Assembly (NCBI RefSeq): GCF_048544455.1
Contig: NC_133526.1
Span: 11,052,001-11,116,000, forward strand
Source: Silene latifolia
Taxonomy: Eukaryota > Streptophyta > Magnoliopsida > Caryophyllales > Caryophyllaceae
Direction of reading: 5' to 3'
Length of the DNA: 64,000 nt
In this document: piece after piece, positions 12,632 to 25,500 of the stretch
Layout: each line of letters opens with the position of its first letter
Numbering within the stretch: the first letter of the stretch is position 1
Notes under the pieces: generated by a model
What the model was told of the DNA's origin: nothing
The model's database searches: none
The model's input: only the letters and a program-made list of their open reading frames with translations
Translations under genes and position numbers: made by a program

Positions 12632-13187
12632 GGGATATTCTACATGGTACCCCTTAACTTTTTGACTTTTTATGATTGCACTTTCACTTTTTTAAAACAT
12701 ACATGGTACTCCTAATTATTGTCATTATCACTAAGTGCACCCCTAAACTTTATTTTCCACAATTAAACTCAATTTTAGGCATTAAGTGATGACTTGACGA
12801 CGCTAACCAGTTTGTTATTTATTATACCATGACATATGGACTCTATTAGGCTCAATATCCATCTTGATCCTAATATTTATTGATACATATGGGCTAAAAA
12901 AATTTTGACGAAAAATTTATTGATCCCACGCCAAATTATCACGTCCAAAGATGGATATTTGAGCCTAATAAGTCCTTATGTCATGAGATGATAAATGAAA
13001 ATGACAGCTTGCTTACACGCGTGGCCAAGAATCACGTAACGCCTAAAACCGAGTTTAATTGACGGAAAATAAAGTTTAGGGGTACACTTAGTCATAATGA
13101 CAACAATTAGGTGCATACGTATGTTTTAAAAAGTGTAGAGTGCATCTACGTAGAAAAGTCAAAAATTGAGGACTTATATAATATCCC
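12632..13187. mobile_element. Mutator-type non-autonomous element, 556 bp
   Basis: A perfect 9-bp duplication TATTATTTT flanks the unit (12623-12631 and 13188-13196). The inverted ends start GGGATATT on both strands and share TTTTTGACTTTT further in. No transposase ORF is present. Confidence 0.72.
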
Positions 13188-13505
13188 TATTATTTTTTTA
13201 GCTTTTTAAAAGTGCTTTTTAAATCCCTAAAACACGGTGTTTGGCCTAACTTTTAATTTTTCATTTACAAAAGCACGGCCAAACACCCCCTAAACTTGAA
13301 AAACAAAAACTCATTTTTGAGAAACGAGATTAAACATGCTCATTTAGCCTTACCTCAATTAATTCGAAGAATACCACAGTACTATAATGTAAAATCCGAA
13401 AAATACACAAGGTCCATGTAAAAAACCCAGAAAAATATTTACTCTCTAGTACCAACCCAGAATAGTAGTTGTAGCTGAGTAGAAGCAATTGAATCATATG
13501 CAAAG

Positions 13506-16500
13506 ATGAGTACTACTAATCTCAATTGCATCGATCTTTCGCTTCCTCAACCGCTCACTAATGTTTCCATCGTTAAGCAGGTTCCCTCTTTTTGCCCAAT
13601 TATACCCATATTTATTACTCCATATTGTTTGTATTGTCTTATTTTAATTAGTTTATTATTTCTCTGGACCCCATATTTCTTATTTGTTCCTTTTTTTTTA
13701 ATTGTTTTACAATTGAAGGGCTGATTGTGATCACAGCTAGACATTGATTATTTAGTTGGTCTTGCTTCATATGGGTCGTTTTGGCATGAAGCAATAAGAC
13801 GGGATTTTGTAACTATTTTACAGCTAAATGTGACCACGGTTGAAAAATAAGTTACCATAAGCTCTCAGTTGTAACACTAGCTATAACATTGTGGTTAAAG
13901 TTAACCATATTATGATTACATATCCCGTCTGAAGCTTCAGACGAAAAGTAACCGTAACCGTCTGAAACAAGAATTCGAAATGGATGAAATGGGTTTATCT
14001 ATTCATATAAATATTTGGGAAATTACAATTCAACATGCAAAACATGGGGTCAATCTGAACGCACCCAAGTGGGATGTTAATGGGACGGGACGGGTACAAG
14101 TGAGTATCACACCGCATCTGCCTCAATTGGGGCGGTTATGGGTCGAGCTCTCTGGGTACAAGTACCCAGCACACCAACTTTTTGAAGGTTTATCGTGTGA
14201 TTAAACCAACTTTTACCAAACAAACTTTTTAGCGGGTAAATGGGTAGGTATGGTTTTAGTCTTTTAGATCTCCACCGTTGGGGCGGGTATGGTTTTGGAA
14301 ATTTGTAACCACCATAGTCCATGGGTGGTCGGGCAAGTTAGTTATGAGTTTTGCTTAGTGGGTACGCCCTACAGCTGATGGGAAGCCTACATTGGCGTTG
14401 CCCTAGTGACATCTCTACAAGTACTAACCCAACTCCCCGAATATTCAAAATGCCATTGTTTTGATTAGTCTAATATTCAAGGCTCATTAACTAGTTGGTG
14501 CATTAGTCTCGAACTTTCGATAGTTAGCACCGCAACATTAACTAGTCCATTTCTCCACTAAGTAAATTGGACAAAATGAAAAGTCTTTTTTTTTTTTTTT
14601 TGGTCTAAACCATCCGGTAATCCGAACCACATTGGGCCGACTAATCCGGATTTCGGAGCGTGTCCAAGGATTACGGTATTTAAACCCCTCCCAATCGCAG
14701 TTGTGGGGGATCGATCCGCAGACCTCCCTACCAAGCGCAGCCCCATGCTATCACTGTGCCAACCAACGATTGGTACAAGATGAAAAGTCTATCATTATGT
14801 AGTTTTAAGCTTACCAAAATTGTCAACTGCTTGCGGCTTGTCATATAAAATGAGATCTTTGATCCACTTGTGTTAGTTGTGTATCCGAACTCTTGGTATG
14901 CTAAATCAGTAAAATAGAGGGAGTATTAACATTTCACAGTAAAATCTCATTATAGTTCCTCCACTTGAAAAATTTACATGTAGCACCCTGCACCCACTGG
15001 GATTGTTAATGAGAGGCTGGAAGTAGTGTGCTAGCGAGATGGGGTATGGTTAAATTTTTTATTTTACAAAAATGGGATATGTTGTGATGGATCAAAGAGA
15101 AAATGCGGATATAATATAAATAAGACGAGGAATTATAACTCTTGTATAAGCTTGAAATTTGAAACTAAATGTCATCAATATTCTTGGAGTTTAGCGGGGA
15201 GGATCATGTAATATCACTCCTGGTAGTGAACTACTTATAGGCATTCTTGAACCCGTAGCCTTTTTAAGGTGGACGAGTAAATTCCCTTGTTTGAGTAACA
15301 AATTCTGTTGGAGAAAACAAATGGGTTTATATTTCTCCTCCAAGCCTAATCAAATTTCCCTGTAACTTTTTCAAAAAAAAAAAAAAAAAACCCCTTTTAA
15401 CATAGGAAAAATTCAGAGAAAGAACTACCGTAATCCATTTCCCTTTTCCTTCGCTTAATCCTCCTTCCCCTTCTTTTCCCTTATGATTTTTGTATACAAA
15501 CAAGTCCATTTATTGTAGATTGGTATTGGAACGATAGGTAGTGGGAGAGCCACAGCGCGAAGGTAGGGTTGAAACAGAAGGCAAAAAGTTAGAAGGCGAT
15601 ATACTCCCTCCGTTTTTTATATATGCCGTTTTGCTTTTTCGAGTAAGCCTTTGACTGTAATATTTACATTTGTTCCAAAATTATAACATTAAATTCCTTA
15701 CGAAAAGCTCTTTCATATACATATCATAATATTTAATCTTATATTTTGAGAGAGACTCTTAGTAAATAGCGGAGTGAGTGTCTCAAAATGTGTGAATGAT
15801 ATATATAAAAAAAACAGAGGGAGAATAAGGTAAAAGCTAAAAAGAATTGAGAGTTCTAACTAAAATTCAACTTTTCAGTAGAGGATGCAGCCGTCCATGC
15901 TAGCTCCTCGGCTCCGCTGTGTATGAAGATCTTTCTTGTTATCAAAATTTCTCTACACCAGTTATGCCGTAGTGATTGTAAGCAACCATATCATTATTCA
16001 ATGAGAAATGCTAGTTTCTGATGTAGATTTCTTTTGTTCTTTTAAAAGATGGTATGTTCTGACAAATTACAAGCAGCTGCTAAACTTGATTTGTGCTTAT
16101 AAAATGATTGACAGTCATGCTTGGATTGTGGGTTTTTCTACGTGATCAATCATGGGATAAGCCAGGAATTTATGGATGAAGTATTTAGACAAAGCAAGAA
16201 GCTCTTTGAATTGCCTATGACTGAGAAAATGAAGCTTTTAAAGAACGAGAAGCATCGAGGGTATACTCCTCTCTTTGATGAGGTTTTAGATCCTGAAAAT
16301 CAAATTCATGGTGAGATAATTTTTCCTTGCAATTTGTGGGATGCTCCTTGTTATTTTGCTTTTAGATGATTGTATCTTTTCATCTCTTATACGATTTCAT
16401 GATGGAAATCATAGATCAAGGTAATGGTAGTGTCTTACTGTCTTTGACGGGATCTCCTATCTTTACAGCATAGAAGGTGGCTTGTTTGATTGATTGTTTA

Positions 16501-19500
16501 GCATGAATGATGATACTGTTGGAATTTTGGCAGCGGAAGTATTGTGAGCCTAGGGGTGAACAAAAAGTGGTCCGGACCGGCAAACCGGACCGACCCGGAC
16601 CGGCCGGTCCGGTCCGGTCCAGACCGAATACATATCGGTCCGGTCTCCGGGTCCCAAAAAATATGGTGACCGGTCTCCGGTCCGGTCCGGTCCGGTCCAC
16701 ATAAAAAAATAAAACTAAATTGCCTTATAAATTAGTACCGGTCCGGTCCAAACCCGGAAAAAACCGTACCTAAAGGGTTCCGGTCCGGTCCGGGTCCCCT
16801 TCTAACCGGTCCGGTCCGCGGTCTTGGGATATGTGGTTATCCGGTCCGCGGGTTCATCCGGTCTGGTCCGGTCCGGTCCGGTTTTGGACCGGTGAGCACC
16901 CCTATGTGAGCCCGATATTCTCAACATGGATGATTTTTATTTATATGCTGAATGTGTTTGATATTACATGGTATTTGGGGAAGACGGTATTGGTGAGACC
17001 TATTAACTCCATGTTTGGAGCCATGGCTACACACACAAATGGTGGTCTTATGAATCCTATTTATAGGCTCCTTAAGTCTACCTCTCTAACATTCTATTAC
17101 ATTGTAGAATAATCTAGAGCCTTGAGGTAGATATTTACAAAGACAATTCTAGGAAATATTTCTAATGCATAATCTAGATTTTTCTAGATTAATATTCCAA
17201 CATGTTGAAGTATGAGACTTTTAGTATATTCTAGAAGTTTCCGGAATGTTCTAGATTTATCCGGAATGTGCTAGAATAATGTAGAAACAACTAGAATAGT
17301 CTAGAAGAGTCTAGAAGGATTTTGAAGAGTCATGTATGTTCTAGATTTATCTAGAATAACCTAGAACCTTCTAGACATGTGTATAAGTGGTAAGGAACTC
17401 TAGAGAGTTCCGTGTCTAGGCCACTCTAGAATGTCCTATTCTAGAGTGTTCTTAGGATGTAGGAGAAGGAGGAGGAGCTCAATAAAAAGAGGACCTCTCC
17501 TCCCATTTCAATGAACCCAAGTGTAACCAAGTGTATCCCAACAAATCAATACACAAACTAATTCCTTTAAACTAAACTCCAACTAATCAACCTTCAACTA
17601 ATCAACTAAACAAGCAACTAATCTCCACTCTATTTCTTATACTCCCCCATACACCAACAAGTGGTATCAGAGCTCTAAAGATCTTAGGGCAACAAAATAA
17701 AACTATGGCTTCCGCATCAAACACTCCATTGCCCGCTCCTCTAGATTTTCTAGATTTATTTAGAGGAGAAAATTATGACCATTGGTGCATTAAAATGAAG
17801 CTCTTCTTAAGAGCAAATGCACTATGAGAGATAGTGGAAAATGGTCCCCAAAAACAACAAGAAGGTGTTCCAACCACCTAAGCCACCTTAAAGAAAATAA
17901 AAGAGGATGAAATAAATGACGCCAAAGCCCTGTGTTTCATCTTTGATACCGTTTCGGAGATCATTTTTCCAAAAATAATGTGGGCTTCTTCCGCAAAAGA
18001 AGCATGGGATTTACTCCAAAAAGAATTCTATGGTGATGAAAGGATAAGGGCATTACGTCTTATTGCCTTAAGAAAACATTTCGAAAATTTGAAAATGGGG
18101 GAGAATGAAGACATAAAAACCTACACTTGGAGAGTAATGGAGACAATTAACCAAATGAAAATATATGGTGAAGAAGTCGCCGATACGAGGATTGTGCAGA
18201 AAATTCTCGTAACATTGACAAAAAAATTCGACATGATTGTCAATGCTATTAAGGAATCAAGGGATGTATCAAAGCTCACTCTAACGGAGCTAATTGGATC
18301 CTTACACACCCATGATCAGAAATTCAAGATTCGAGAATCTTCTTCCGAGGATACATCTTCTTCCCATGATGATCAGAAATTGATGAAGACTCGAGAATCT
18401 TCTTACGAAGATGCAATCTGGAATTGGGAAGAAAAGAGGGTAGAAAGAAATGTGACCCTAATCCCTGATCATCCACAACATTTAGACGGCGATGTTGGCA
18501 CAACCAACAACAATGATCCTCCTACACCTCCATCAACTCCTAATACACTTTCTCTATCCTCAAATGACAATTCAGAGAATGCTACGGGAGCACAAGGTAA
18601 GAAAAATCTATCCAAATTTATGTAGAATGTCCCTCCATTCAAGATACGTAAGAGTGCGAAAGATGCTACTTCACTTTTGAGGAGCCAAAAGACTTTGATG
18701 AGGCTTTCAAACACAAGGAGTGGCAAGAACCTATGGAGAAGGAGATAAATATGATAAAGGAGTTGGTTGACAAGCCAAGAGATCGAAAGGTAATTGGTGT
18801 AAAATGGGTTTATGAAACCAAGTTAAAATGCGACGGTTCTATCAACAAATATAGGGCAAGATTGATAGTTAAAATATACTCCCAACAAGATGGAATAAAC
18901 TACGGAGATACATTTGCTCCGGTTGTTTATCATGCTACTAACTCCAGGAGGAGACGTACATCTACATCGAGCAACCTCCGAGTTTGGCGATACAAAAGAA
19001 AAAAGAAAAAGAAGAGGAACGTTCAAGGCGAGTGTTACACCAAAAGTCTCAAGGAGGAGTGTTGAAGTATGAGACTTTTAGTATATTCTAAAGTTTCCTA
19101 ATGTTCTAGATTTATCCTAATGTGCTAGAATAATGTAGAAACAACTAGAATAGTCTGAAGAGTCTAGAAGGATCTTGAAGAGTCATGTATGTTCTAGATT
19201 TATCTAGAACAACCTAGAACCTTCTAGACATGTGTATAAGTGGTAAGGAACTCTAGAGAGTTCCGTGTCTAGGCCACTCTAGAATGTCCTATTCTAGAGT
19301 GTTCTTAGGATGTAGGAGAAGGAGGAGGAGCTCAATAAAAAGAGGACCTCTCCTCCCATTTCAATGAACCCAAGTGTAACCAAGTGTATCCCAACAAATT
19401 CACAACAAATCAATACACAAACTAATTCCTTTAAACTAAACTCCAACTAATCAACCTTCAACTAATCAACTAAACAAACAACTAATCTCCACTCTATTTC

Positions 19501-22500
19501 TTATACTCCCCCATACACCAACAGATACAACAACAACATCAGAGCCTTAATCCCAAAATGATTTGGGGTCGGCTGACATGAATCATCCTTTCGAACCGTC
19601 CATGGGTGAACGCACACCTCAAAATGCGAATAAAAAAAGGAAAGATGAAAAACAAAAAGGAAGAACGAAAATGTAATGAAAAGTTAAGGTAAACTTAGGG
19701 GTTTTAAAATCGAATTCCGTCTTTCTTTTATAAAAACTTAAAATTTCCCTCCATTGTGCCCTCTCCGTCACCATACTAAAAATCCACATGTATCATTTCC
19801 CTCCATTGTGCCCTCTCCGTCACCATACTCTCCTCAAGCCCCAGAACTCTCATATCGTGCTCTATCCCTCTCAACCATGTCTGTCTCGGTCTTCCTCTCG
19901 CCTCTGGGACCTTTTTCTCGTTCTCCAAGTCTCCAAAGCCTCCTCCTAATCAAAAGGTCCATAGGTCTCCTTCTCACATGGCCAAACCATCTTAGTCTGT
20001 TTTACATCATCTTGTCCTCTATTGGCGCCACTTTTACCTTTTCCCTAATCACCTCATTCCTTAACCGATCTTGCCTTGTATGTCCGCACATCCACCTCAA
20101 CATGCGCATCTCCGCCACACTCATCTTTTGAATGTGACAATGCTTCACGCCCAACACTGGAGCCGTAAAGTAGTAAGGCAAAGCGTAATTGTCGTGCGAT
20201 AAAATTTTCCCTTTAATCTTTGGGGCATATCTTTATCGCATAGAAACCCTGAAGCACTCTTCCATTTCAACCATCCCGCTTTAATTCTGTGAGCCACATC
20301 TCCGTCTAACTCCCCATCTTTTTGAATAATAGACCCTAGATATCTGAAGAAATCCGAACCCTCAACAACATTCCCATCGAAAATAATACTCCCCGCCTCT
20401 GTCGATCTCGATCTCAACCCTGCCACCTTAGTGAACTGACACCTCAAATACTCAGTCTTACTCCTGCTCAGCCTCAACCCACGAGTCTCTAAAGTCTGCC
20501 TCCACAATTCCAACTTTCTCTCCACCCCCTCTTTTTTCTCATCAATCAACACAATATCATCAGCAAACATCATACACCAAGGGATGTCGTCCTGAATATC
20601 CCTTGTCAACTCATCCATAACTATAGCAAAGAGAAAAGGACTAAGTGCGGAACCTTGATGCACCCCGATGGTAATAGGAAATTCTTCTGTTCTCCCAACA
20701 TTGGTGCGAACACTTGCACTAGCCTCCTCATACATGTCCTTTATGAGGTCAATATATTTTCGCGACACACCCTTTCTCGCCAAAGCCCACCAAAGTACTT
20801 CTCTTGGTACCCTATCATATGCCTTTTCCAAGTCAATAAAAACCATATGTAAGTCCTTCTTCTTGTCCCGATGGTATTCCATCAACTGTCTCATGATAAA
20901 AATCGCATCCATTATCAGCATGAATGATGATAATGGAGAATTAATTTGACAGACTACTTCAGTTTACTTGTACAATCCCTATATTTAAATTGTACATTTG
21001 TTCAAATGAACTTTGTGTATTCAGTTCTGCTCTGAGTTGTCAAGCCACTCGAAACTCGGTGAATCACGAATTGGTTCAAGTGTATTTTTTTCAGGTATCG
21101 GATGTGAATAACATGCTACTAACATGCATGTTATTTCGGGGTTCTTACCCGTACTTGGGTCCATATTATGGCATCAAAATTTCAAAAGTGATTTCTCACT
21201 GTTAAGAAAGAGATTTCTTTTAAAAATTTTCATTGTTTTTTACTGAATGTGCTTTATATTGCTGCAGGAGATTATAAGGAGGGATATTATATAGGCCGCG
21301 AAGTAGCTGAAGATGACCCTGATGCTAACCAGCCATTTTTTGGCCCAAATGTTTGGCCTGATTCTGGTATTTTCACTTGACAACACAAAAGTGTATTGTT
21401 TTATGACTTCTATCGGCATATTCTTGGGCATAGTTTCATGGTAGATGTAGAATCAAATCCGTCTCAGTTTAGCATTCTTTTTCCTGTTTATATCAGACCT
21501 ATTGCCGGGTTGGAGGCAGACAATGGAGAAATACGATACACAAGCACTGTAAGTCGTCTGCAATCCATGATTTTGTTGTCCTCCAATATTTTGCTTGCAT
21601 CTGTCACTTGTCGAGTTGTGGACTTTTCATTCTATCTAGACTCTTGTCATGCATGATTTATTTGTGTTATCTTGTTGCGTTTAAACTGCAAGACTATCGA
21701 CACATGATATCTTAATGTTTTTCTGTTGTTTTCTTTGGTCGTTTCCAGTGAGGTAGGAAGGGCTGTTGCTAGGATCATAGCTCTGGCACTTGACCTGGAT
21801 GCTAATTTCTTTGATAAGCCTGAGATTTTAGGAAAACCAATTTCACTCTTGCGTCTCTTGCACTATGAAGGTCAAAATCCCTCTCATTTCCCTTAATTTA
21901 GAAAAATGGTGCCCTAGGGGCGCATAAGCCCAAGGTTCAGTCACACACTAAACCTAAAGGCCCTGTTGCGCCTTGTAGATATATGTTGTATCAAGCTGCC
22001 ACTTCTAGTGCTTTGATTATGCCCTTTTCTTTGTCACGTTATCAATAACTTTTACTCCATACAATAGTTATAATCCGAAAAAAAGGTATTGTTGCACAAA
22101 ACTATATTTTGGAAATGTACAAATTTGTTTGAAAAAACTAAAAAGTGCATCTTGACTAGCTGCACACAGCATGCCTTCGTCTTGCGCTCCTCACCGCAGG
22201 CCCTGATTACCTCGGTGCACGTTGCGCATATAAAAAACAAAGCGTTTTCCTGTCATTTCCACATCAAGTCATCTATTGAACAATCGGACTTAATTTTTCA
22301 AATTTCATTAGCTCAAGTGTCAGATCCATCAAAAGGCATATTCGGAGCCGGTGCACATTCTGACTTCGGTCTACTAACACTCTTGGCAACAGATGATGTC
22401 GTGAGTCTACAGGTACACTAAAAACATAGGATCAATGTCACACAGCTTGCCATATAAGTTTTGTCCAAAGTTATAGCCTCACTTCATGCTTGCAGATATG

Positions 22501-25500
22501 CAAAGATAAAGATGCCAGACCTCAAAGATGGGAATATGTACCTTCTCTAAAAGGGTGAGATTACGGTTTTCTTACACAGGCGGGAGTTTATGATATTTGC
22601 GGAATATAGTTGTTAATGGTTTTCTTATGTCGTATGGAGTAGTTGATCATGAAATTGTTGATTGAGGACATCTGTTTTGTCATTTTGTGATGGTCTCTCA
22701 CAAATGCAGTATGGTTCTTTTATTACTTATTAGTGGAAACAACTAAATCTGTTGTACCTGCAGAAATTTTTGCATGTTTTTATGTATTGGCTGATACACT
22801 AAACTTATCCAGTGTATCGTGCTAATATTGTTCTATACATAAAGAACCTTTCAAAAACAGTCGATATTCGACAATTATGGCTGATATTTGACCTATCCTG
22901 TCAATGCTAACCGAATGTATCATTGGAACAACCAGTACTAGACCAATATGGCTTAAATAAGAAACAAAAAGTCGTGATAAGCTGCCCCATTGTGTGTGTC
23001 AATATGCTACCTCAATTTAAAACTGTGATTTTAGGGAGTTCAAAAATCTATGGTTCTAACTAAGGGTATGTTTGGATACAAAAATAGGAAGGAAAGGGAG
23101 CAGAAGGGAGTGGACGGTGATGGAGGAAAAGGAAAGGGAAAGGGAGGGGAGAGAAGGGGAGGATGAATAAGCACTAGAGTTTCCCTCCGTGTTCCTCCCT
23201 TTCCATTTCCCTCCTATAGTATTATCCTCTTTGCTAACCAACAAAAACATCTGAGCCTTATTCCCTAAATGATTTAAGGGTCGGCTGACATGAAAATCAT
23301 CCTAAATCGTTTGTGAACGATTGCACACGTCAAAATACCATGAGATATAAGTAGAAGAGTGAATATGGAAGTGGAACAAGATGTGAAAAAAATATCTCAA
23401 CTTGTAGGTATCCTATTTGCTTTCCAAACAAGAGATTTTATATCCCTCACTCTCTTTTTCCCTCCCAATCACCCAACCCAAACACGCCCTGCGTTATTTT
23501 TGTTAATCTTAGTTTTCACTTATATAAGTGTTATTTGGTTATGGTACTAATTCTCAGTTTGACACTTGATCTCGACATTGGTGACATTGAGGCACGATAT
23601 CGAAGTATATTACACATTTGAATAGTTCTGACTAAAAAAAAAGGCAGTTCTTTGGTCCTAATTAGCACATTTCCCTGTTTTTGTTTTCATTATGTACAAG
23701 AGTTCTGTTTGTAGGAATCTATATTTGTGTAAGTCTAGTTTGCGGTTGCTTATCAGTATGGCTACTATGTTATCTCTCCTAGGGCTTTTATTGTAAACCT
23801 TGGTGACATGCTGGAGCGCTGGAGCAATGGTGTTTTCAAGTAAGCTGCATTCTTTCAGTATTTTTTCTTATTACGAATGTCAAATATGCGTTATGAGATT
23901 TGAATGCTGCAGTTTTAAGCTCATTTTGAATCACAAATACTAAACTTAACTTGGTTTATTGGTAATTTGGCGTGCTTGCTAGACCCTTGATTGATCTTTC
24001 TGGTAATGAATAACTGTGTCAATTAATTTCATTGCATCTTTGTTGATACTGTGGTGGTTTTCATCTGCAGATCTACCTTACATAGGGTTATAGGAAATGG
24101 TCAAGAAAGATATTCTGTAAGTGGTTATAAATATACTTATTTCTTATTTTTCGTTAGTTCAGTGATTTAGTATATTTAAACTTAAGCTTTTAAACTGGAT
24201 AAGTGCATGAAGTGTATTTTTTAAGTTGGCGAGAAGAACCAGCAAATTCAAATGCTTTTCGAGAATCCAGGGTAGGCTAATTCATAATTATGAGTATGCC
24301 TGCCTATGAATATGTAATACAGATATGCGATAAATTAGTATCACTCTCGTAGCCCACTTTTAAACGCACAAAGTAGTACTGTAGCAGTATTACTAAACAA
24401 AAGTGAACTTTTTGAATCCAGAATCTGGCAACATATGATTCTATGGAAATGGGTGCTCATGACAGTAGAAAAAAATTTACTCTTTTTTAGTTTAGTGAGT
24501 TCTGCACTGTTTTGAGGTTTTTTCGAGAAGTTGATAATTCTTAAGGGTTATGATGGAGATCAGAAGGAGAGGAGCAAATACATGTGGTTAAGGGAGGAAG
24601 AAGGGGATGATGGGAAACTATTACTCCCATTGGAGGGCTCAAGGGGGAGGTAGATTATTATCACCGATATGTCCCGTATCCTTTTATTTTTCTGTATTAC
24701 TCCTTAATTATTATTTCAATCATAAGACGTTCAAAGGCGCTCTTTTGACTAGTGAGGAACTCAACATTACCAATTCTGGTAACAAAGTCGAGGTGGAAAT
24801 ATATCTCTAGAGTCGCAGCAATGGATTTGAAATGGTGTTCTTACCTCCTAATGGCTTTGTTGATCTGGATTGTGAGAAAAGCTGCAGTCATAAACAAGAT
24901 TTTAAGGGCAATGACAAAAAGATGTTACAAATCGAATATATCAGTTTTGTATCCGATTTATTAGCTGACAGTCATAGGTTTACAACATTTTACCAATTAT
25001 AGCCGACTTGGAACATCTATGTGGGGGCGGAGGCAGTGCGGAGCAAGGAAAATATAGGACAGAAATACTGGTTTCTTTTCAAAGACCTGAAATATTTATG
25101 TTGAATGCGCTCCATGCTATACGTTGTGTCAGTGTGCGCGAACATCGAACCCTCGTCATGATAATACTGTTGTTGCTACTCTCACATATCCATTTCTTTT
25201 CTTTTGCAGATTGCGTATTTTGTTGAGCCCGGCCATGATTGTGTCGTCGAATGCTTGCCAACTTGCCAATCAGAAACCATCCCTCCTAAGTAAGTCTATC
25301 CTTAAATTTGGCAAGTTTTTTTGAACAGAAAATTGCTGAGGTTAAGTAAATTCTATTTTCCAAAGGCCTCTCCAACTTTTTTATTTGTATTCATGGGCAT
25401 CCAATTCTTAGATCGGGGTAGCGGTTGGGAAATGCAATTCTAACATTGCTCTTTAGGTTGTCAATACTTGGGTTAAGCTATATGCCTATATGTACATCTA

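Larger units (their letters stand above)
9782..13505. other. divergent intergenic region between the NHX and dioxygenase start codons
   Basis: Acts as upstream region for both flanking genes. Content: a possible hAT-like MITE at about 10184-10568 (GGCTCTATTTGGCAAA end and a TTTGATAAAAC-type end), a degenerate GGTCCGG-family relic (10694-10890), a Mutator MITE (11025-11208), a related diverged unit at about 11295-11490, a MITE with AGGGCTTGCTTGG ends (12289-12612) and a Mutator-type element (12632-13187). The last two sit inside a larger, older structure with TTTGGCC-type ends (about 11890-13300). No gene is seen. Confidence 0.6.

Noticed and set aside
16416-16704. Overlapping 65- and 94-codon frames rich in Arg/Pro/Gly
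   Set aside because: Both are translations of the GGTCCGG arrays of a hAT-like element; repeats without stops give open frames in several phases.
17661-17673. tRNA-like words (TGGTATCAGAGC; also TGGCGCCG at about 52224 and 39550-39570)
   Set aside because: These are retrotransposon primer-binding sites next to LTRs, complementary to tRNA 3' ends, not tRNA genes.
20145-20921. Intact-looking 258-codon reverse transcriptase frame as a host gene
   Set aside because: It is the RT of an RTE LINE with a 16-bp target duplication and a (GTT)n tail.
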